NCBI RefSeq assembly: GCF_029589495.1
Contig: NZ_JAAIVF010000006.1
Coordinates: 62,001-126,000, forward strand
Source: Speluncibacter jeojiensis
GTDB taxonomy: Bacteria; Actinomycetota; Actinomycetes; Mycobacteriales; Mycobacteriaceae
Direction: 5' to 3'
DNA length: 64,000 nucleotides
The notes below the pieces were generated by a model. That model was not told where the DNA came from, searched no databases, and worked only from the letters and a program-made list of their open reading frames with translations. Of the stretch, positions 53,415-63,040 are shown piece after piece; positions within the stretch are counted from its first letter, which is position 1; each line of letters begins with the position of its first letter. The position numbers were made by a program, and so were the translations under genes.

Positions 53415-53825
53415 TTGCGAATCATCACTGCCGTGGCGTTGGCCGCGGGAGCGTTGCTGGCGGCGGGATGCGGGTCGGATACCGGCACCGCCGCGAAGGC
53501 TCCGGGCGGCGAGCCCACCGAGGCGTCACTGCGCATGAGCATGGACGCCGAGTACCAACTCATGCAGCAGGGTGACTGGTCCGCGGACTACGACCAGTTC
53601 CTGTCCCAGCAGTGCAAGGGCCACGGCACACGCGACGACTACACGAAGGCGATGAAGCAGGTCTTCGCCGGTCGCGATCTCTCCGGACCGCAGCAGTACC
53701 AGATCACGATGAACCCGACCGGCACCGCGGCGACCGTCGTGGTCACGTCCCACGACGGCAAGGGCAACATGCACCCGGTCGAATGGACGCTGACCGACGG
53801 ACGCTGGCTGTCCAACGACTGCTGA
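53415..53825 (+). CDS. Putative lipoprotein, unknown function
   Basis: 136 residues. TTG start supported by AGGAGG 9 nt upstream. Signal peptide with lipobox LLAAGC (Cys19). The ~110-residue mature domain has a pattern like NTF2/DUF4878-type small lipoproteins (helical start, then QYQITMNPTGTAATVVVTSHD and VEWTLTDGRWLSNDC), with Cys67 and a C-terminal Cys that may form a disulfide. The substrate or role is unknown. A strong terminator follows. Confidence 0.8.
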   Translation: MRIITAVALAAGALLAAGCGSDTGTAAKAPGGEPTEASLRMSMDAEYQLMQQGDWSADYDQFLSQQCKGHGTRDDYTKAMKQVFAGRDLSGPQQYQITMNPTGTAATVVVTSHDGKGNMHPVEWTLTDGRWLSNDC

Positions 53826-53837
53826 GTTTTCGAGCAC

Positions 53838-53882
53838 ACGAGTGTGCCCCCGTCCGAAAGGGATTCGGACGGGGGCACACTC
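53838..53882. terminator. Bidirectional terminator
   Basis: Twenty-bp perfect stem (53838-53857 with 53863-53882), 5-nt AGGGA loop, between the lipoprotein stop and the convergent oxidoreductase stop. Confidence 0.9.
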
Positions 53883-53918
53883 GCATCGGTCACACGCGGT
53901 GACTCACACCGCGCGGGA

Positions 53919-56045
53919 TCACAAGGCGGGGGCGACCTTCCACGCTGAGTGCATCGCTCCCTCGATGTAGTCGACCTTGCCGGCGTCGCCGACGACGTGT
54001 ACGTCCAGGCCGGCGCGCCGGAGCTCGTCGGCGAGCGGCGCGGAGGCCGAGACGCCCGAGGCCATGATGACCATGTTCGCTCGGGCTCGCAGGGTCTCGC
54101 CGCCGGCGAGGAACTCGACGTTCTTACGGGTGATGCGGGTGACCTCCGCGTTGCGGTGAATGTTCACCCCCGCCTCGCGGGTGTGCCTGACGGCGGTCCA
54201 CCGGCGCGGCATCGCCATCGGCACACCGAGGGGCTTGCCCTCCTCGATCAGGGTGACGCGGCTGCCGCGCTCGGCCAGGAACTCGGCCAGTTCGAGTCCG
54301 ACGAGCGAACCGCCGATCACGACGACATTGCGGGCCATCGGGACGAACTTCAGGAACCGGCCACTCAGGTTGCGGATCAGGGTGGGGTTCTTGGTGATTC
54401 CCGTCAGACCCGCGAGCTTGCCCAGCACGCGCAGCAACGGCCACTGGTCGGAGACGTCGCCCGACCCGGTCATCAGCGCCCGCATGGTGTCGCCGGTCTG
54501 GACGTGCGGCAGGTCGCCGCCCGGCACCTTCGGGCGGTCACGGACCGCGCCGGTGGCCACGACCACCGCGTCGGGCGTCAGCGATTTGACCAGCTCCGCC
54601 GTCGCGGGGGTCTTCAGCCGGACGTCCACGCCCAGGCGCTCGACCTCGACGGAGAGCCACTCGAGCAGCCGGCCGTTGTCCGGCGTGGTCAACGTCGAGA
54701 ACCACAGGGTGCCGCCGACCCGGTCGGTCTTCTCGAGCACCGTGACCCGGTGGCCGCGCTCGGTGGCGATGCGCGCCGACTCCAGGCCGCCGGGGCCGGA
54801 ACCGACGACCACGACGTGCTTGCGCGCCTTGACTGCAGGGAACGGCAGCAGCGTCTCGTTGCCGAGCGCCGGGTTGACCGCGCAGATCGGGGTGCCGTCC
54901 CAGAAGTTCTCCTGGACGCACACGTAGCAGTTGATGCACGGACGGACCCGCTCGGCCTGGCCCGCCTTGAGCTTGTTGACGAGGTCCGGATCCGCAAGCA
55001 GTTGGCGACCCATCGCGACGAAGTCGGTGTGGCCCTCGGCGATCAGCTGCTCGCCGACCTCGGGGAGCATGCGGCCGACGGTGATCACCGGGATCGACAC
55101 CGCCCGCTTGATGACCGCGGCGTTGTCTGCGTAGAAACCGACCTTGTTCGGCAGCGGACCGTCGGTGAAGTTCGCGAACGGGTTCAGTGCGGTGCCGGTG
55201 ACGTGGATCGCGTCGGCGCCCGCCTGCTCGAACAGCTTTGCGGCGGCGGCCGATTCGTCAGGGGTCATACCGTTCGACTCGCCGTACTCCTGGCCGGCCA
55301 GGCGCACGATGATCGCGAGGCCGTCGCCCACGGTCTCCTTGACCGCGCGGATGACCTCGCACGTCAGGCGCGCCCGGTTCTCCAGGGAGCCGCCGTACTC
55401 GTCGGTGCGCTGGTTCGTGTAGCGGCTCAGGAAGCCGCCCAGCACGTAGTTGTGCGCTGCGTGGATCTCGACGGCGTCGCCGCCGGCGGCCAGCACGCGG
55501 CCGGCGGCCTCGGCGAACATGCGCACCAGCCAGGCGAGGTCCTCGTGATCGGCCTCGTGGTAGGTGGCCTTCTTACCGCCGTTGATGGCGGCCATCTTCT
55601 TCATTTCCTCAGGCGTGCAGTCGATCATCGCGCGCATGTCGCCGGGCGGCTTCGGCAGCGACGGAACGAGCTGCCGGCGGTCCTGCAGGGTGTCGATGCG
55701 AGCGACCTTGCCGTGGTGCGTCATCTGCACGCAGAGCTTGCTGCCGGCGTCGTGGATCGCATCGGCCAGCGCCTTGATCCCGGGGATGAACCGGTCCTCG
55801 GACAGACCCGGCTCCTTCTCGCTCGTGCAGCCCACCGGGTACGCGACCGCGCAGCAGCCGGTGATGATCATGCCGGTGCCGCCCGCGGCACGCGCCGCGA
55901 AGTGGTCGATGTCGGCCTGCTCGATCTCACCGTCATCGCACAGGTTCATGTCCATGGCCGGGAGCACGACTCGGTTGTCGAGCGTGATGGGGCCGATGCT
56001 GCCGGGAGAGAGCAGATGGGTGAAGGTCTGGCTGTCGATGCTCAC
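53919..56045 (-). CDS. 2,4-dienoyl-CoA reductase-like FMN/FeS/FAD oxidoreductase
   Basis: 708 residues, GTG 56045. Three modules: an OYE-type TIM barrel (HAAHNYVLGGFLSRYTNQRTDEYGG region; FMN), a 4Fe-4S motif CINCYVCVQ followed by C in TPICAVNP (residues about 363-385), and a C-terminal FAD/NAD(P) domain (VVVGSGPGGLESA near 405; VVIGGSLVGLELA near 565). This is the layout of FadH/trimethylamine dehydrogenase relatives. An insert of about 45 residues after TLQDRRQLVPSLP with DCTPEEMKKMA differs from classical FadH, so the substrate may be a steroid-, terpenoid- or lignin-type enoyl compound. It is divergent from a mycofactocin-type SDR. Confidence 0.88.
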   Translation of the reverse strand: MSIDSQTFTHLLSPGSIGPITLDNRVVLPAMDMNLCDDGEIEQADIDHFAARAAGGTGMIITGCCAVAYPVGCTSEKEPGLSEDRFIPGIKALADAIHDAGSKLCVQMTHHGKVARIDTLQDRRQLVPSLPKPPGDMRAMIDCTPEEMKKMAAINGGKKATYHEADHEDLAWLVRMFAEAAGRVLAAGGDAVEIHAAHNYVLGGFLSRYTNQRTDEYGGSLENRARLTCEVIRAVKETVGDGLAIIVRLAGQEYGESNGMTPDESAAAAKLFEQAGADAIHVTGTALNPFANFTDGPLPNKVGFYADNAAVIKRAVSIPVITVGRMLPEVGEQLIAEGHTDFVAMGRQLLADPDLVNKLKAGQAERVRPCINCYVCVQENFWDGTPICAVNPALGNETLLPFPAVKARKHVVVVGSGPGGLESARIATERGHRVTVLEKTDRVGGTLWFSTLTTPDNGRLLEWLSVEVERLGVDVRLKTPATAELVKSLTPDAVVVATGAVRDRPKVPGGDLPHVQTGDTMRALMTGSGDVSDQWPLLRVLGKLAGLTGITKNPTLIRNLSGRFLKFVPMARNVVVIGGSLVGLELAEFLAERGSRVTLIEEGKPLGVPMAMPRRWTAVRHTREAGVNIHRNAEVTRITRKNVEFLAGGETLRARANMVIMASGVSASAPLADELRRAGLDVHVVGDAGKVDYIEGAMHSAWKVAPAL

Positions 56046-56234
56046 ATTCCTGAAAGTAATTCGCACGGGCACCGTTCGCCCATGCGGTCCCGGTGAAAGG
56101 GACTCGCTGTCCCGCTCATCTCGGTGGTGTCCGGTTGGGGCCTGTCCCGGCCGGCGGTCGGCCCCGACCGCTGATGTGAGCTGCGGAGATAGCCTGCGAA
56201 GCGGATCCAGGAGAACAGGCGAGAGGAGTTCGAA

Positions 56235-57047
56235 ATGGCATTGCTCGACGGTCGTGTCGCATTCATCATGGGAGCGGCGCGGGGGCAGGGACGGCACCAT
56301 GCGGTGCGGTTCGCCCGGGAGGGTGCGCACGTCATCGCGCTCGACGTGTGCGCGCCCATATCCGAGGACGTCGGCTACCCGGCGGCGACCCCCGAGGACC
56401 TCGAGGAGACCGCGCGACTGGTGCGGGCCGAAGGACGCGAGATCGTCACCGCGATCGGCGACGTGCGCGACCAGCGGGCCCTGCAGGACGCGGTCGACGC
56501 CGGAGTGGAGCGGTTCGGTCGCCTCGACATCGTCGTCGCCAACGCCGGCATCTCGACGTGGAACCGTTTCTGGGAGATGCCCGAGGAACAGTGGACGACG
56601 ATGATCGACATCAACCTCAACGGGGTGTGGCGCACCCTCAAGGCCGCGGTGCCCGCGATGATCGGCGGCGGACGCGGCGGGTCGATCATCGTGGTCAGCT
56701 CGGCCGCCGGGCTCAAGGCCGCACCGGGCACCGCGAACTACACCTCCGCCAAGCATGGGCTGGTGGGCCTGACGAAGACCGCCGCGATCGAGTTGGGCGA
56801 GTTCGGTATTCGCGTCAACTCGATCCACCCGAGCGCCGTGGACACCCCGATGGGCAACGACGTCAACGTCGGCAAACTCCTCGCGCGGTACCCGCGCTAC
56901 GTGGACAACTACAAGTGGCCGCTCGCCGGGATGGACAAGTGCGGCGTCGACGACATCTCCGACGCGGTGTTGTACCTCGCGAGCGACGCGTCCCGCACCG
57001 TCACCGGTGCCCAGCTGCCGCTGGACCTGGGGCTGACGACCGTCTGA
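56235..57047 (+). CDS. Mycofactocin-coupled-type short-chain dehydrogenase
   Basis: 270 residues, ATG with AGGAG upstream. Rossmann motif MGAARGQGRHHAVRFAREGAHVIALD, which is the pattern of the SDR subfamily that keeps NAD(P) bound and passes electrons to mycofactocin. NAG motif VANAGIS, catalytic Ser in VVSSAAG and YxxxK in YTSAKHG. It probably oxidises a secondary alcohol. No mycofactocin synthesis genes are in the window. Confidence 0.88.
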   Translation: MALLDGRVAFIMGAARGQGRHHAVRFAREGAHVIALDVCAPISEDVGYPAATPEDLEETARLVRAEGREIVTAIGDVRDQRALQDAVDAGVERFGRLDIVVANAGISTWNRFWEMPEEQWTTMIDINLNGVWRTLKAAVPAMIGGGRGGSIIVVSSAAGLKAAPGTANYTSAKHGLVGLTKTAAIELGEFGIRVNSIHPSAVDTPMGNDVNVGKLLARYPRYVDNYKWPLAGMDKCGVDDISDAVLYLASDASRTVTGAQLPLDLGLTTV

Positions 57048-57087
57048 CCGGGCTCGCGCCGGAGGGCAGCCGGCGCCCGGGAAGCGG

Positions 57088-57122
57088 AAACCCCCGCCTC
57101 GTGTGCGACGAGGCGGGGGTTT
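57088..57122. terminator. Bidirectional terminator
   Basis: AAACCCCCGCCTCGT pairs with ACGAGGCGGGGGTTT around a short loop, between the SDR gene and convergent glnA1. Confidence 0.9.
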
Positions 57123-57140
57123 CGGTGTGCTCTACCGGAC

Positions 57141-58574
57141 TCAGCAGTCGTAGTAGAGGTTGAACTCGTAGGGGTGCGGCCGCAGGTTGACCGGGGCGAT
57201 CTCCTGCTCGCGCTTGAGCGAGATCCAGGTCTCGATCAGGTCGGAGGTGAACACGCCGCCCTCGGTGAGGTAGTCGTGATCCTGCTCGAGGCGGTCGATG
57301 ACCGCGTTCAGCGAGGTCGGCGCCTGTGCAACGCCCGCGGCCTCTTCCGGCGGAAGCTCGTAGAGGTCCTTGTCGACCGGGGCGGCCGGCTCGATCTTCT
57401 TCTTCACGCCGTCCAGGCCCGCCATCATCATCGCGGCGAACGCCAGGTACGGGTTGCCCGAGGAGTCGGGGCAGCGGAACTCGATGCGCTTGGCCTTCGG
57501 GTTGTTGCCCGTGATCGGGATACGCACGCAGGCCGAGCGGTTGCGCTGGCTGTAGACCAGGTTGATCGGGGCCTCGTAGCCGGGCACCAGACGCTTGTAC
57601 GAGTTGATCGTCGGGTTGGTGAACGCCAGCAGCGACGGCGCGTGGTGCAGGATGCCGCCGATGTAGTGACGGGCGATGTCCGACAGGCCCGCGTAGCCGG
57701 CCTCGTCGTGGAACAGCGGCTTGCCGTCCTTCCACAGCGACTGGTGGCAGTGCATGCCCGAGCCGTTGTCACCGAACAGCGGCTTCGGCATGAAGGTCGC
57801 CGACTTGCCGTTCTGCCACGCGGTGTTCTTGATGATGTACTTGAACAGCTGCAGGTCGTCCGCCGCGGCGAGCAGCGTGTTGAACTTGTAGTTGATCTCG
57901 GCCTGGCCGCCGGTGCCCACCTCGTGGTGGCCGCGCTCGAGCTCGAAGCCGGCCTGCATCAGGTTGGTGGACATCTCGTCGCGCAGGTCGACGTAGTGGT
58001 CGTACGGGGCGACCGGGAAGTACCCGCCCTTGGCACGGACCTTGTAGCCGAGGTTCGGGCTGCCGTCGGCGTTGACGTCGTTGCCGGTGTTCCAGGAACC
58101 CGACACCGAGTCGACCTCGTAGAACGAGCCGTTCATCGCCGAGTCGTAGCGGACCGAGTCGAAGATGTAGAACTCGGCCTCGGCGCCGAAGTAGCAGGTG
58201 TCGGCGATGCCGGTGCTCTTCAGGTACTCCTCGGCCTTGCGCGCGACGTTACGCGGGTCGCGGCTGTAGGCCTCACGGGTGAACGGGTCGTGCACGAAGA
58301 AGCTCATGTTCAGCGTCTTGGCGGCACGGAACTGGTCGAGCTGGGCCGTCGTGACGTCCGGCAGCAGCATCATGTCGGACTCGTGGATCGACTGGAATCC
58401 ACGCACCGAGGAACCGTCGAAGGCGAGGCCGTCCTCGAAGACGTCGTTGTTGAACGCCGCCGCGGGGATCGAGAAGTGCTGCATGACACCCGGCAGGTCG
58501 CTGAACCGGATGTCGACGTACTCGACGCCTTCGGTCTTGATGTACTGGAGGACCTCGTCCGCTGTATTGAACAC
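57141..58574 (-). CDS. glnA1: Glutamine synthetase type I (GSI-beta)
   Basis: 477 residues from GTG 58574 with AAGGAG about 11 nt upstream. Main ammonia-assimilating enzyme. [17 protein letters not shown] near residue 55, catalytic [11 protein letters not shown] loop [16 protein letters not shown], and [13 protein letters not shown]. The adenylylation site is Tyr405 in [11 protein letters not shown], the target of GlnE encoded at 46.1 kb. A GlnR-type binding site lies 100-137 nt upstream, so transcription responds to nitrogen limitation. Start placed by alignment to the mycobacterial N-terminus; upstream Met codons in frame lie inside the promoter. Confidence 0.98.
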   Translation of the reverse strand: MFNTADEVLQYIKTEGVEYVDIRFSDLPGVMQHFSIPAAAFNNDVFEDGLAFDGSSVRGFQSIHESDMMLLPDVTTAQLDQFRAAKTLNMSFFVHDPFTREAYSRDPRNVARKAEEYLKSTGIADTCYFGAEAEFYIFDSVRYDSAMNGSFYEVDSVSGSWNTGNDVNADGSPNLGYKVRAKGGYFPVAPYDHYVDLRDEMSTNLMQAGFELERGHHEVGTGGQAEINYKFNTLLAAADDLQLFKYIIKNTAWQNGKSATFMPKPLFGDNGSGMHCHQSLWKDGKPLFHDEAGYAGLSDIARHYIGGILHHAPSLLAFTNPTINSYKRLVPGYEAPINLVYSQRNRSACVRIPITGNNPKAKRIEFRCPDSSGNPYLAFAAMMMAGLDGVKKKIEPAAPVDKDLYELPPEEAAGVAQAPTSLNAVIDRLEQDHDYLTEGGVFTSDLIETWISLKREQEIAPVNLRPHPYEFNLYYDC

Positions 58575-58637
58575 CTGTTTTCGGCTCCTTGGTGGTAGCC
58601 CGACCGACTTCGGTCGCCGGTGGGTCGTCGGCATGAC

Positions 58638-58667
58638 GGTATGGAGGCGGTGTTGCCCGATCGTCAA
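58638..58667 (-). promoter_or_regulatory. glnA1 promoter
   Basis: On the minus strand: -35 TTGACG (58662-58667), 18-nt spacer, -10-like CATACC (58638-58643). The GlnR box ends just upstream of the -35, a normal activator position. Confidence 0.6.
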
Positions 58668-58673
58668 GCTCAT

Positions 58674-58711
58674 GTTTCCGCGGTGTTACGCGTACATGGG
58701 TCACGCGTAAC
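58674..58711 (-). promoter_or_regulatory. GlnR-binding box upstream of glnA1
   Basis: Minus strand reads GTTAC-N6-CCCAT-N6-GTAAC-N6-GAAAC. The second half is a perfect match to the actinomycete GlnR consensus GTNAC-N6-GAAAC; the first half keeps GTTAC. Spacing of 22 nt between the two halves places them on the same DNA face, as for tandem GlnR dimers. Confidence 0.82.
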
Positions 58712-58856
58712 CGGCCGGGACATCACCGGGCGACGACGCCCAGCACGGCCGAACCGCAGACCGTTGCCGCGGCGGCTGGTGGCCGTCGTCCTCCGCAATC
58801 TACCCCGACCGTGCCGAACCCGTCCGTGCCCGGGGCCGCCCACCCCTGCGGGCGAC

Positions 58857-58862
58857 TATCCT
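58857..58862 (+). promoter_or_regulatory. Leaderless -10 element of the RDD gene
   Basis: TATCCT with 7 nt to ATG 58870. Confidence 0.65.
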
Positions 58863-58869
58863 GGGGGCC

Positions 58870-59346
58870 ATGTCTCGGATGACCGGTTCCTGGCTCTCTG
58901 GCCCCTCGGCCGCGCTCCCCAAGGGAGAGGTGGGCGACGGTGGCAAGTACCGCGGTGAGCGCCTCGGCCTTCCCGAGAGCGGACCGGGCTCGTCGGCGAC
59001 CACCGGCCGCCGCGTCGCCGGGATCTTCGTCGACTGGATGCTCTGCTACGGCATCGCGCTGCTGCTCACCACGCTGGTGCCCGCGCTGTCCAACTACGCC
59101 ACCGTCACGCTGGTGCTATGGGCGGTCGTCGGGGTGCTCGGGGTGTGGCTGTTCGCGTTCACCCCGGGGCAGGCGATCGTCGGGCTGGGTGTCGCCCGCG
59201 CCGACGCCCCGGTCCGAGTGGGCCTGCCCCGCGCGTTCTTCCGGGTGCTGCTGACCGTGTTCCTGATCCCGGCGCTGATCAACGACGAGGATGGTCGCGG
59301 CCTGCACGACCGCGCCACCCAGACCGTGGTGATCCGCACCCGCTGA
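58870..59346 (+). CDS. RDD-family membrane protein
   Basis: 158 residues. A soluble N-terminus of ~45 residues precedes the RDD domain, which starts with RRVAGIFVDWML (the R...D pair) and contains three hydrophobic helices; FTPGQAIVGLGVARAD and GRGLHDRATQTVV complete the signature. Family members include ion transporters, but most are uncharacterised. Order glnA1-RDD-DUF4191-lipA matches Mycobacterium. Confidence 0.9.
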   Translation: MSRMTGSWLSGPSAALPKGEVGDGGKYRGERLGLPESGPGSSATTGRRVAGIFVDWMLCYGIALLLTTLVPALSNYATVTLVLWAVVGVLGVWLFAFTPGQAIVGLGVARADAPVRVGLPRAFFRVLLTVFLIPALINDEDGRGLHDRATQTVVIRTR

Positions 59347-59383
59347 CCCGGCGGCTACTCATCGCCGGCTGTGCTTTCGCCGG

Positions 59384-60127
59384 CTATCGCCGGCGGACCG
59401 TGCGCTGCACACTGCGCTGCTTGGCGCCCGCCGGCATCGGACCCTTGGGCAGCGGGGCGCCCGCGCGCGAACCCAGCGCCGAGAGCCGCGACTCGATGGT
59501 GTCCATCCGGCCGGTGTCGATGTTGCGCGGCAGCTTGGTCAGATGACGCTGCAGCTTCGACAGCGGCACCTGGCCCTCCTCGTTGCCGATCACGACGTCG
59601 TAGATCGGGGTGTCGCCGACGAGGCGGCTGATCTTCTTCTTCTCCTGCGCCAGCAGCGACTTCACCCGGTGCGGTGCGCCCTCGGCGACCAGGATCACGC
59701 CGGGACGCCCGATGACGCGGTGTACCGCGTCGAGCTGGGTGGTGGCCGCGACGGCCTTCTGCACGCGCCACTGACCCTTCATGTTGTCCAACGCCCAGGC
59801 GGCGGCACCGGCCTGGCCGTCGGCCTTCGCGTAGACGTTCTTCTGCACTCGACGACCGAACAGCACGAACGCCAGCAGCGCGCCGAGCACGACACCGAAC
59901 GGCAGCAGGAACCACTCGGCGTTGAAGAACAGCCCGATCACGAACAGGATCAGCGCAGTACCCACCAGGGTGCCGATCATCAGCGGCAGCAGCGCCTTGT
60001 CTTCCTTGCGCTGCATCTGGAACGCCTGCCAGAGCTGCGTACGCCGCTCCTTGGACGCCTGCCTGCGTGCGGACTTCGCCGCCGCCTTCACCTGCTTGTC
60101 GGGTTTACCCGCCGTGCCCTTCGCCAT
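59384..60127 (-). CDS. DUF4191-family membrane protein
   Basis: 247 residues. A highly basic N-terminus (KGTAGKPDKQVKAAAKSARR) precedes two transmembrane helices (about 50-70, LLPLMIGTLVGTALILFVIG; and 72-95). A cytosolic C-terminal domain contains RVIGRPGVILVAEGAPHRVKSL and a basic end. DUF4191 is actinobacteria-specific and sits next to lipA; role unknown. Leaderless (TATCCT, 7 nt). Confidence 0.9.
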   Translation of the reverse strand: MAKGTAGKPDKQVKAAAKSARRQASKERRTQLWQAFQMQRKEDKALLPLMIGTLVGTALILFVIGLFFNAEWFLLPFGVVLGALLAFVLFGRRVQKNVYAKADGQAGAAAWALDNMKGQWRVQKAVAATTQLDAVHRVIGRPGVILVAEGAPHRVKSLLAQEKKKISRLVGDTPIYDVVIGNEEGQVPLSKLQRHLTKLPRNIDTGRMDTIESRLSALGSRAGAPLPKGPMPAGAKQRSVQRTVRRR

Positions 60128-60134
60128 GCCCTCC

Positions 60135-60140
60135 AGGATA
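60135..60140 (-). promoter_or_regulatory. Leaderless -10 element of the DUF4191 gene
   Basis: TATCCT on the minus strand with 7 nt to ATG 60127. Confidence 0.6.
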
Positions 60141-60175
60141 CGGCCCGGAACCGCCGGTCAGCGCACGAGTGCCGC

Positions 60176-61222
60176 TCAGTGCGCGAGGCGCTGCAGCAGT
60201 GAGGTCGCCTCCTGCGAGGCCTCGCCCGCCTCGGCCAGGTGCGCCATGTTCTCCGGCAACGCACGGCCGTGGTGCGCCATCGCCTGCGCGTACAACCGGC
60301 CGGCCCGGTACGAGGAGCGGACCAGCGGACCGGCCATCACACCGGCGAAGCCGAGTTCGGTGGCGAACTGCGAGTGCTCGACGAACTCCTCCGGCTTGAC
60401 CCAGCGTTCGACGGGATGGTGCCGGGCCGACGGCCGCAGGTACTGGGTGATGGTGAGGATGTCGCAGCCGGCCTCGTGCAGGTCGACCATCGCGGCCTGC
60501 ACCTCGTCGGGGGTCTCGCCCAGGCCGAGGATCAGGTTCGACTTGGTGACCAGGCCGAAGTCGCGTGCGGCGGTGATCACCTCGAGCGAGCGCTCATAGC
60601 GGAAGGCAGGGCGGATCCGCTTGAAGATGCGGGGCACCGTTTCGAGGTTGTGCGCGAGCACCTCGGGCCGCGAGTCGAACACCTCCGCGAGCAGATCGGG
60701 CTTCGCGTGGAAGTCGGGGATGAGGTTCTCCACCCCGGTGCCCGGGTTCAGTTCGTGGATCCGGCGGACCGTCTCGGCGTAGAGCCAGGCGCCCTCGTCG
60801 GGCAGGTCGTCGCGGGCGACGCCGGTGATCGTCGAGTACCGCAGGCCCATGGCCTGCACCGACTCGGCCACGCGGCGCGGCTCGTCCCGGTCGAGGTCGG
60901 CGGGCTTGCCGGTGTCGATCTGGCAGAAGTCGCAGCGCCGCGTGCACTGCTCGCCGCCGATGAGGAAGGTGGCCTCGCGGTCCTCCCAGCACTCGTAGAT
61001 GTTGGGGCAGCCCGCCTCCTCGCACACCGTGTGCAGGCCCTCGCGGCGGACCAGACCCTTGAGTTCGGTGTACTCGGGACCCATCTTGGCGCGGGTCTTG
61101 ATCCAGTTCGGCTTGCGTTCGATGGGGGTCTCCGTGTTTCGGATCTCGAGGCGGAGGAGTTTGCGCCCGTCCGGTGCGACGGGGGAATCGTTGCGGGAGT
61201 TGCTGTCGGTACCCACGGTCAT
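60176..61222 (-). CDS. lipA: Lipoyl synthase
   Basis: 348 residues. Radical-SAM enzyme with two 4Fe-4S sites: auxiliary cluster C67-x4-C72-x5-C78 ([15 protein letters not shown]) and SAM cluster C93-x3-C97-x2-C100 (CTRRCDFC). C-terminal SSYRAG carries the family Ser ligand. It inserts two sulfurs into octanoyl-lysine on E2 and H proteins, after LipB. A TAGTGT box 7 nt before ATG gives a leaderless mRNA, so lipA is not strictly dependent on the lipB transcript 66 nt upstream. Confidence 0.98.
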   Translation of the reverse strand: MTVGTDSNSRNDSPVAPDGRKLLRLEIRNTETPIERKPNWIKTRAKMGPEYTELKGLVRREGLHTVCEEAGCPNIYECWEDREATFLIGGEQCTRRCDFCQIDTGKPADLDRDEPRRVAESVQAMGLRYSTITGVARDDLPDEGAWLYAETVRRIHELNPGTGVENLIPDFHAKPDLLAEVFDSRPEVLAHNLETVPRIFKRIRPAFRYERSLEVITAARDFGLVTKSNLILGLGETPDEVQAAMVDLHEAGCDILTITQYLRPSARHHPVERWVKPEEFVEHSQFATELGFAGVMAGPLVRSSYRAGRLYAQAMAHHGRALPENMAHLAEAGEASQEATSLLQRLAH

Positions 61223-61229
61223 GCGCCCG

Positions 61230-61235
61230 ACACTA
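61230..61235 (-). promoter_or_regulatory. Leaderless -10 element of lipA
   Basis: TAGTGT on the minus strand with 7 nt to ATG 61222. Confidence 0.6.
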
Positions 61236-61288
61236 CGCCGGTGTGACGTCGGCCTCGGACGGGTGTTCGCTGCCCGGGACGGGCGCGG

Positions 61289-62062
61289 TCAGAACCGCAG
61301 TGTCGTCACCGGAACGGGCACGTCGCCCGGCGCGGCGGACGCCGTCGAAATCGCGGTGCGTTCGATGTCGTGTGTCGTGACGGCGAGGGCGCCGTCGAGC
61401 GCGCCGAGGACGGCCTCCGTGGTCGCCGCGCGGACCTCCGCGACGGTCACCGCGCGGCCGAGTTCGCGGGTCAGCGACGTGACCCCCGCGTCGGTGATAC
61501 CGCACGGGACGATCGCGTCGAAGGCAGACAGGTCGGCGTCGCAGTTCAGCGCGAATCCGTGCAGCGTCACCCCGCGCTGGACCCGGACCCCGATCGCGGC
61601 GATCTTGCGTTCCGGCAGCCACACCCCGTCGCGGACGGTCGCCGACAGCCACACCCCCGAGCGGCCCTCGACCCGGCCGCAGACGACCCCGAGGCCGGTG
61701 CACACGGCGATCAGCGCTTCCTCGATCCGCCGCACGTAGTCGACCACGTCGACAGGTTCGGCGAGCTTGATCACCGGGTAGCCGACGAGCTGGCCGGGCC
61801 CGTGCCAGGTGATCTTGCCGCCGCGGTCGACGTCGATGACCCGCGAGCCGTCGACCGGACGGTCCTCGGGCTGGGTGCGCCGGCCTGCCGTGTAGACGGA
61901 AGGATGCTCGAGCAGCAGCATCGTGTCGCCCACCAGATCGGCCGCGCGGTCCTCCGCGAGCCGGCGCTGCCGGTCCCAGGCCTGCTCGTAGTCGACCAGG
62001 CCGGCGTCGACGACGTCGACAGGGGGGGAGGCGAACCGTGCTGAGGCGGAGCTGCTGCGCAT
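61289..62062 (-). CDS. lipB: Octanoyl-[acyl-carrier-protein]:protein N-octanoyltransferase
   Basis: 257 residues from ATG 62062; the ATG at 62071 is less likely because TAACGT lies 7 nt before 62062. Catalytic pair Lys153 (ERKIAAIGV) and Cys187 ([10 protein letters not shown]), with the ligand loop [26 protein letters not shown] and [11 protein letters not shown]. It moves octanoate from ACP to lipoyl domains, including the acyltransferase encoded at the right end of the window. Confidence 0.97.
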   Translation of the reverse strand: MRSSSASARFASPPVDVVDAGLVDYEQAWDRQRRLAEDRAADLVGDTMLLLEHPSVYTAGRRTQPEDRPVDGSRVIDVDRGGKITWHGPGQLVGYPVIKLAEPVDVVDYVRRIEEALIAVCTGLGVVCGRVEGRSGVWLSATVRDGVWLPERKIAAIGVRVQRGVTLHGFALNCDADLSAFDAIVPCGITDAGVTSLTRELGRAVTVAEVRAATTEAVLGALDGALAVTTHDIERTAISTASAAPGDVPVPVTTLRF

Positions 62063-62069
62063 GCTGGGC

Positions 62070-62075
62070 ACGTTA
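62070..62075 (-). promoter_or_regulatory. Leaderless -10 element of lipB
   Basis: TAACGT on the minus strand with 7 nt to ATG 62062. Confidence 0.6.
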
Positions 62076-62152
62076 CGCCCGTGGCGGCGTCGCAGGTGCC
62101 CGGGAGTCCGTGACGGCCATCGAGCCCGGGATCGCGGCGCCCGGTGGCGAGG

Positions 62153-63040
62153 TCAGCCGATGGCGGCGGCGAGCGCCTCGCCGATGGTGTTGTGCGCGAA
62201 GGTGAAACCGGACCGCTCCAGTTCCCGCGGAATCGCCCGCTGACCGGTCAGTGCACCCTCCCCGGCGAACTCACCGAGCACCGCGGACAGGGCGAAGCCG
62301 GGGATCGCCCACGGGGCGGGGCGGTGCACGGCCCGGGCGAGCGACGACGAGAACTGCGCGTTGGTGACCGGCGCGGGTCCGCACAGGTTGACCGGACCGT
62401 CGAGGGTGCGGTCGGTGAGCGCATGGACGAGTCCGCGCACCTCGTCCTCGAGCGAGATCCAGGTGATGTACTGCCGGCCCGATCCGAGCCGGCCGCCCAG
62501 TCCCAGCCGGTACAGCGGCAGCAGCTTGCCCAGGGTGCCGCCGCGCGGGGTGAGCACGACGCCGGAGCGGACGCGCACCACTCGGGCACCGCCGGCGGCG
62601 GCCCGCGTCGTCGCGCGTTCCCAATCCCGGCACACATCGGCGAGGAAACCTCGCCCGGCAGGGGCGGACTCGTCGACCACCCGGCCTTCGGTGTCGCCGT
62701 AGAAGCCGACGGCGCTGGCGTTGACCAGTACGGGCACCCGGGTGGCGGCGACGACATCGGCGAGCAGTTCGGTCGGGCCGACCCGGCTGTCGCGGATCTC
62801 CTGCTTGTAGGCGCCGGTCCAGCGCCGGTCGCCGATCCCCGCCCCGCACAGGTTCACGACGGCGTCGCACCCGTCCAGATGGGCCGGGTCGAGCAGTCCC
62901 TTCACCGGGTCCCACCCGCGTTCGTCTGGGGCCTGCGCGCGGCGACGGACCAGACGCAGCACCGTGTGGCGTTCGGCCCGGAGCGCGGCGACCAGTGCGG
63001 TCCCGATCAGACCGGAAGAGCCCGCGACGCCGATACGCAT
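62153..63040 (-). CDS. TIGR01777-family NAD-dependent epimerase-like protein
   Basis: 295 residues from ATG 63040 with GGAGGC upstream. Extended SDR fold: [17 protein letters not shown] at the N-terminus, [30 protein letters not shown] (YG-type family motif) and a C-terminal DUF1731 segment ([22 protein letters not shown]). Sometimes labelled a cell-division inhibitor (SulA-like), but no activity is established. Conserved between lipB and the dihydrolipoamide acyltransferase gene in Mycobacterium (Rv2216). Confidence 0.92.
   Translation of the reverse strand: MRIGVAGSSGLIGTALVAALRAERHTVLRLVRRRAQAPDERGWDPVKGLLDPAHLDGCDAVVNLCGAGIGDRRWTGAYKQEIRDSRVGPTELLADVVAATRVPVLVNASAVGFYGDTEGRVVDESAPAGRGFLADVCRDWERATTRAAAGGARVVRVRSGVVLTPRGGTLGKLLPLYRLGLGGRLGSGRQYITWISLEDEVRGLVHALTDRTLDGPVNLCGPAPVTNAQFSSSLARAVHRPAPWAIPGFALSAVLGEFAGEGALTGQRAIPRELERSGFTFAHNTIGEALAAAIG

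Noticed and set aside
61204-61288. lipB-lipA as a single strictly coupled operon
   Set aside because: lipA has its own TAGTGT -10 at leaderless spacing, so independent transcription is at least as likely; the gap is 66 nt.
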